Source of the DNA: Corylus avellana
Taxonomy: Eukaryota > Streptophyta > Magnoliopsida > Fagales > Betulaceae
Length of the DNA: 64,000 bases
Direction of reading: 5' to 3'
NCBI RefSeq assembly: GCF_901000735.1
Contig: NC_081545.1
Location: forward strand, 22,598,134 to 22,662,133
Position numbers and translations under genes: made by a program. Below, one piece after another: positions 59,646 through 64,000 of the stretch. Each line of letters begins with the position of its first letter. The stretch's first letter is position 1. A model generated the notes under the pieces. It was not told the DNA's origin. It saw only the letters and a list, made by a program, of their open reading frames with translations, and made no database searches.

Positions 59646-60848
59646 GGGCTCATTTAGTTCGCTGAATACCTATTCCATTGTTAGAGGCAATAGTTATTAT
59701 TGGGAATGGAAGGGGTTGGAATGGAATAGTTATTCAAATTCTCTAGTTTGCTAGCAATACATATTTCATAATTGGAATTAAACTAAAATTACTAAAAAGC
59801 CCATTCGATTTCTAATTTTTCCAAATAACAATTTTTTTTTTTTAAAAAAATGGTTAAACGTGTGGTGGCCGACCACCCCAATGGCTGACCGACCACCACA
59901 GCATGCACTGGGGGTGGCCGCGGGCCATCGCCGTTGAGATTCTAGGGTGGCCTTGCCACCCCGATTCACATCGGGGGTGGCTGCGCCACCCCCAGAAAAC
60001 CTCGCGAGGTCGTCTATGGGTGGTGAATCGGGGTGGCCAAGGCCACCCCCAATGGCCCTAGAGGTGGCGTGGCCACCCCCAGAGGGCCTCGCTAGTCCAC
60101 CGCACCCTCCGAGGGTGGCAACGCCACCCCCAGGGTCTTCTGTGGGTGGCTGGCCACCCATTGGGGTGGTTGGCCACCCATATGATTTATTTTATTATTA
60201 TTATTATTAAGGTTAAATACTAAATACCCCTTGGGGTTTCATTGCTTTATTTTTTTTCCATAGGGTTTGATTTTTATCACAGGAGGTCCCTATGGTTTTG
60301 ATAATAGACCAAACTAGTCATTCTGTCAGTTGACCGTTAGTTGACTTAACAGAAATCTATGTGGACCAATCAAATGTTGACACGTGGCACTTACTTTATT
60401 TTTTTTAAAAAAGCATTTAAAAAAAACAAGAAAAAAATTGGCCATCCCCTTGGCCATTTGGGGGTGGCTCGGCCACCACCATGGAGCCTAGGGGGTGGTC
60501 GAAACCACCCCCAATTTTTTTCGTTAAGTCAACTAACGGTCAACTGACAGAAGGACTAGTTTGGTCTATTATCAAAACCACATGGACCTTTTGTGATAAA
60601 AATCAAACTCTAGGGGGAGAAAATAAAGCAATAAAACACTAGAGGGTATTTAGTATTTAACCCTTATTATTATTATTAAGTTTGAGAGAGAGAAAAAAAA
60701 AAAGAAAAAAAAATGAAGAAGAGAGGAATATCTATTCCTGTGTGGATGAGAATAACTATTCCTAGGACCCTTACCAAACAGAAGAATGACTATTCCATGA
60801 GAATAGCCATTCCATTCCAGAGGTCTATTCCGCAAGCCAAACGGGCCC
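59646..60848. mobile_element. Tourist-like element, 1.2 kb, with TAA target duplication and empty site elsewhere
   Basis: Left end GGGCTCATTTAGTTCGC, right end the inverse, gcaagccaaacgggccc. TAA lies at 59643-59645 and 60849-60851. The uninterrupted target is seen in arm A (about 51041-51050, aataagggtgtcgacat). The interior holds a GC-rich GGGGTGGC/GCCACCCC block (59860-60180) and a nested foldback element (60210-60663). Confidence 0.88.
60210..60663. mobile_element. Nested foldback Mutator-like MITE
   Basis: Arms of about 145 bp (60210-60356 and 60523-60663) are inverse: ggttaaatactaaatacccc...ttgaccgttagttgacttaac. Nine-base TTATTATTA flanks (60201-60209, 60664-60672) fit Mutator insertion but lie in an ATT repeat. 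The loop has a short GC-rich GGGGTGGC module. Confidence 0.65.
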
Positions 60849-61623
60849 TAAGGGTATCGACATAACGCTTTAATAGTACTAACCTATTGCAAGAACCAAC
60901 CACCTCAAAATGCTTCAAGCTTTTTATGAGAAACTCAACTGTATATTTTGATTAAACGATTTGATTGACTGGTCTTGTTCTATTACTTGTTTTTCAAGGC
61001 AAGCGGTGACAATGATGGTAATGTATCTGTGTCGGTGATTAGCCTCTTTTTTACTCCTTAGTCTTACTGAAACCGCTAGAAAGGAGAAGACTATCATTGC
61101 TACTGACATATTGTTATGGGAATGGTTTCTTGGCCGAATCTAAGCCTAAGTGCATTGATGCTCCGAGTTGGGGTGAAAGATGAGCTTTCCAAGCTCAACC
61201 ACGGAGATCATGTGTCCAATGCTTGGAGCTGGTCGGGTTCTATTTTTTTGCTTCGTGTAGGAAGACGTTAGTTTTACAATTAGACGTTAGACTTGGACGT
61301 TAGATGATATTTAAAAGTCGATGTCCTCTTTTCAAAATTTAAACATTAAATCTTGGCGTGTGATTCTTAACCGTATAAGGCAGCTAATGGGGGCTTGAGT
61401 GGCACATTTGAGGCTGGCTCCAACCATGGTTCGCTCCGGTTGCAAGTCACAAGGCTAAATTTTTTTTTTCTCCAATTACACGTGGTGGCGCACAAAGGTA
61501 TTCTGTCGCTAACATAATATTTTGTCTTACTTGCACTGCGCTGCACTATTGCACCCTTCATGCTCACACCCTCACCTCTCTCACTGCTCACTCTTCCATA
61601 CTCATTGCACCTCTCATCTCTCA

Positions 61624-62196
61624 CGGGTGACTATTACAGTGCCAGTGCCATTTTCGAATTCCTCTGACACCATCCGTACGATCGTCACCAAGGACCCATC
61701 CGTTGTCGAGGGTTCGCTCACTCAAATCAAGATGGAGATGCACCTTGGACTGATAGTAGGACTTGGCGTCCGGTGGCGCTACACCTTTGTCAGCCAACAG
61801 GAGTTTGAAGTTGCCACTTTGCATTTGTGTGTGGGCTGATGGTGTCTCATTTTCCAAGTCACCCAAGCCGGTTTCTTTGTTCCCCTCCTTCTCTCAGAGT
61901 TTCTGAGTAATAAGGATTTGAAGATTGTTGGAGTAGGCATAGAGAAAGCTCTACATCAGCTCAGAGATGATTACAATGTAAACCTGACCGCTCTAGATCT
62001 TTAGATTCTTGCTGTTGAAAAGTATGCCTAGCCGGAGTTGAGTAACGCTGGGATGATAGAACTAATAATGGAGATTCTAGGACAAAAACTTCCATCCCAA
62101 AGAAAAATGAGGAGGAGCATATGGGACATGGTTAAGCTGAGCCAAGATCAAGTAATTCACAGATGCCTTGAAGCATTTCTGTCTATGGAGCTTGGT
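61624..62196 (+). pseudogene. Werner-like 3'-5' exonuclease pseudogene (copy 3, most complete)
   Basis: Forward reading: TVPVPFSNSSDTIRTIVT, LIVGLGVRWRYTF, FEVATLHLCVG, stop (61837-61839), WCLIFQ...FLSNKDLKIVGVGIEKA, stops near 62002 and 62028, PELSNAGMIELIMEILGQKL and LSQDQVIHRCLEAFLSMELG. This follows the plant WRN-type DEDDy exonuclease layout (GLDVEWR ... VATLQLC ... GVGIE ... ACLDAF). In the family, Asp and Glu of GLDVEWR bind the catalytic metals; here they are Gly and Arg, so the copy would be inactive even without stops. The domain reads through without an apparent intron. Confidence 0.78.
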
Positions 62197-62481
62197 TGAT
62201 GTCTAATGGATTAGTGGGATGTGGCCTAATGGATAAGTGGGGATTCGTGGAGATTAGTGGGTATGTGGATTAGACAGTGGATTAGACTCTTACTGGAAAT
62301 CTGACTTTGTAATAATTTATAGCAGAGATTATAATAAAAACATTCAAATTTCTTTCATTGAACAATTCTTTTTATTTTTATTTTTGGATAAATAACAATT
62401 CACTTTATTTTTCTTTTTAAAAAAACCCACCATTCTCTGGAAAATGGGTAACTAATTTGTATACATAATTATGTATCTTAA

Positions 62482-62984
<503 letters not shown>

Positions 62985-63387
62985 AAATTACTATCTCCAT
63001 GCCTTTCTGGTTTGAAGATTGCAATAACAGTCGTTGGATTTTTGAGCCATGTTATTCTTATTGGAATGATGCAGCCAACCTTGCATGTTTCTAAGCCATG
63101 TTATTCTCATCTTGTTCTATCATTGTTCAGTGTCCAGTTTTAGAACAGAATTGCGATGCCCGAATCATTGTTCATTGTTCAGTGTCCTGTTTCAGAACAG
63201 AATTGCTATGCGTAAATCATTGTTCCTGTCATTTATGTGTTTGATAACTACCACTCACATGCGTGCTTTCAATTCCGTTATATGATCAATTTGGGTGTGT
63301 TTGTTTTCTTTAAGCATTGTAGCTGACGTGGATTGATGTGAAAAAAGTAAGAATATTTGGTGTAAAAAAGTGAAAAGTGGTATGAAA

Positions 63388-63810
63388 AAGTCGAGTGTTT
63401 GGCAAGCCCTTTCATCCACCTGTTCACACACCATTTCCCCCAAAAAAATCAACAAAAAAATATTCTAACTTTTTTACTTTTTATATTACGTTATTCACTT
63501 TTTATTATTATTCAAATAAAAAAATCAATACAAAACAAAACTTTTTCACTTTTCAATACAAAAAATTCAAAACTTTATACTACATCAATCATTTTCAACT
63601 ACAATAACAAAGGGAAACGGGTTGCCAAACACACTCTTTTGTTTTGTAGTGATTTTTTTAATTTATTTTATTTAAATAGTAGTAAAAAGTAAATGATGTG
63701 ATATAAAAAGTGAAAAAAGTGAAAATGTTTTGATGTTGATTTTTTTGAAAAAATGAAATGAATAGTATTAAGGATAGGGGAGGGGGAACAAATAGTAGCA
63801 AATGTTTGCT
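63388..63810. mobile_element. AT-rich foldback MITE (copy 2)
   Basis: Same inverted arms as 49285-49705 (ttctaacttttttactttttatattac... and ...gtgatataaaaagtgaaaaaagtgaaaatgtttt). Shared position relative to the reductase exons shows common descent by duplication. Confidence 0.55.
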
Positions 63811-64000
63811 AGGAATTCTATTAGGTTTTACGTGTTGACAAATGTAGTGTCAAAACATATTTGGTTGTAAGTTTTAGTTCATGATTAAGTCGGTGAAAAA
63901 GTTGATCTATTACATGCTTATTCAAGTTTATGTATGTTGTCATCAAGATTGACCTAATCGAATTAAAGTGGTCATAACTTTTGATTCTAAACTCTGATTG

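Larger units (their letters stand above)
58915..61640 (+). repeat. Segmental duplication, arm B
   Basis: Colinear with 50320-51850 apart from the inserted Tourist element 59646-60848. See arm A. Confidence 0.85.

Noticed and set aside
59778..60161. Minus-strand 127-codon frame rich in Gly and Pro
   Set aside because: It lies in the GC-rich palindromic block of a Tourist-like element and its repetitive composition explains the open frame on either strand.

Overview
The window is nuclear DNA of a flowering plant, most likely a woody eudicot. The evidence is split genes with GT-AG introns, plant L1 LINEs, Ty1/copia and Ty3/gypsy-type LTR elements, MITEs and a chloroplast-derived insertion. The species cannot be named from sequence alone; a Fagales-like tree is a guess. 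No rRNA, tRNA, CRISPR or prokaryotic feature was seen.

Two host genes can be read, both on the + strand. (1) The 3' half of the tripeptidyl-peptidase II gene (TPP2) runs from 2257 to 44326 in 20 exons. All exon phases join in frame, giving about 757 C-terminal residues and a stop. The catalytic N-terminal half lies upstream of the window. The exons total about 2.3 kb of a 42 kb span; the rest is intron swollen by transposons. (2) A complete six-exon NADP-dependent 2-alkenal reductase (double bond reductase) gene lies at 45341-49038 and encodes 358 aa.

Region by region. 1-2256: a 5'-truncated L1 containing a chloroplast ycf2 fragment, inserted in an older repeat. 2316-13135 (TPP2 intron): a three-layer nest in which a nearly full-length L1 with two open ORFs sits inside a small MITE inside an older L1 of the opposite orientation. 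13291-17732: nested MITEs, one with a 100-N assembly gap at its hairpin centre, and a Tourist-like MITE with GC-rich cargo. 17733-24934: the main exon cluster, with three tiny L1-tail insertions between 23.3 and 24.6 kb, one of which duplicates a splice acceptor. 24935-31448: a second, decayed L1. 31545-33631: antisense copia debris hit by L1 tails. 34027-43061: a very young copia element with 226-bp LTRs plus old L1 fragments. 44327-45340: intergenic.

49040-64000 is a degenerate duplicated cluster. It holds three or four broken copies of a Werner-like (DEDDy) 3'-5' exonuclease gene and a partial pseudogene copy of the alkenal reductase. An AT-rich array of six repeat units of 0.55-1.0 kb splits one exonuclease copy, and a gag-protease-only LTR element has inserted into that array. 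A 1.2 kb Tourist-like element is present in one arm of the duplication and absent from the other, so it inserted after the duplication.
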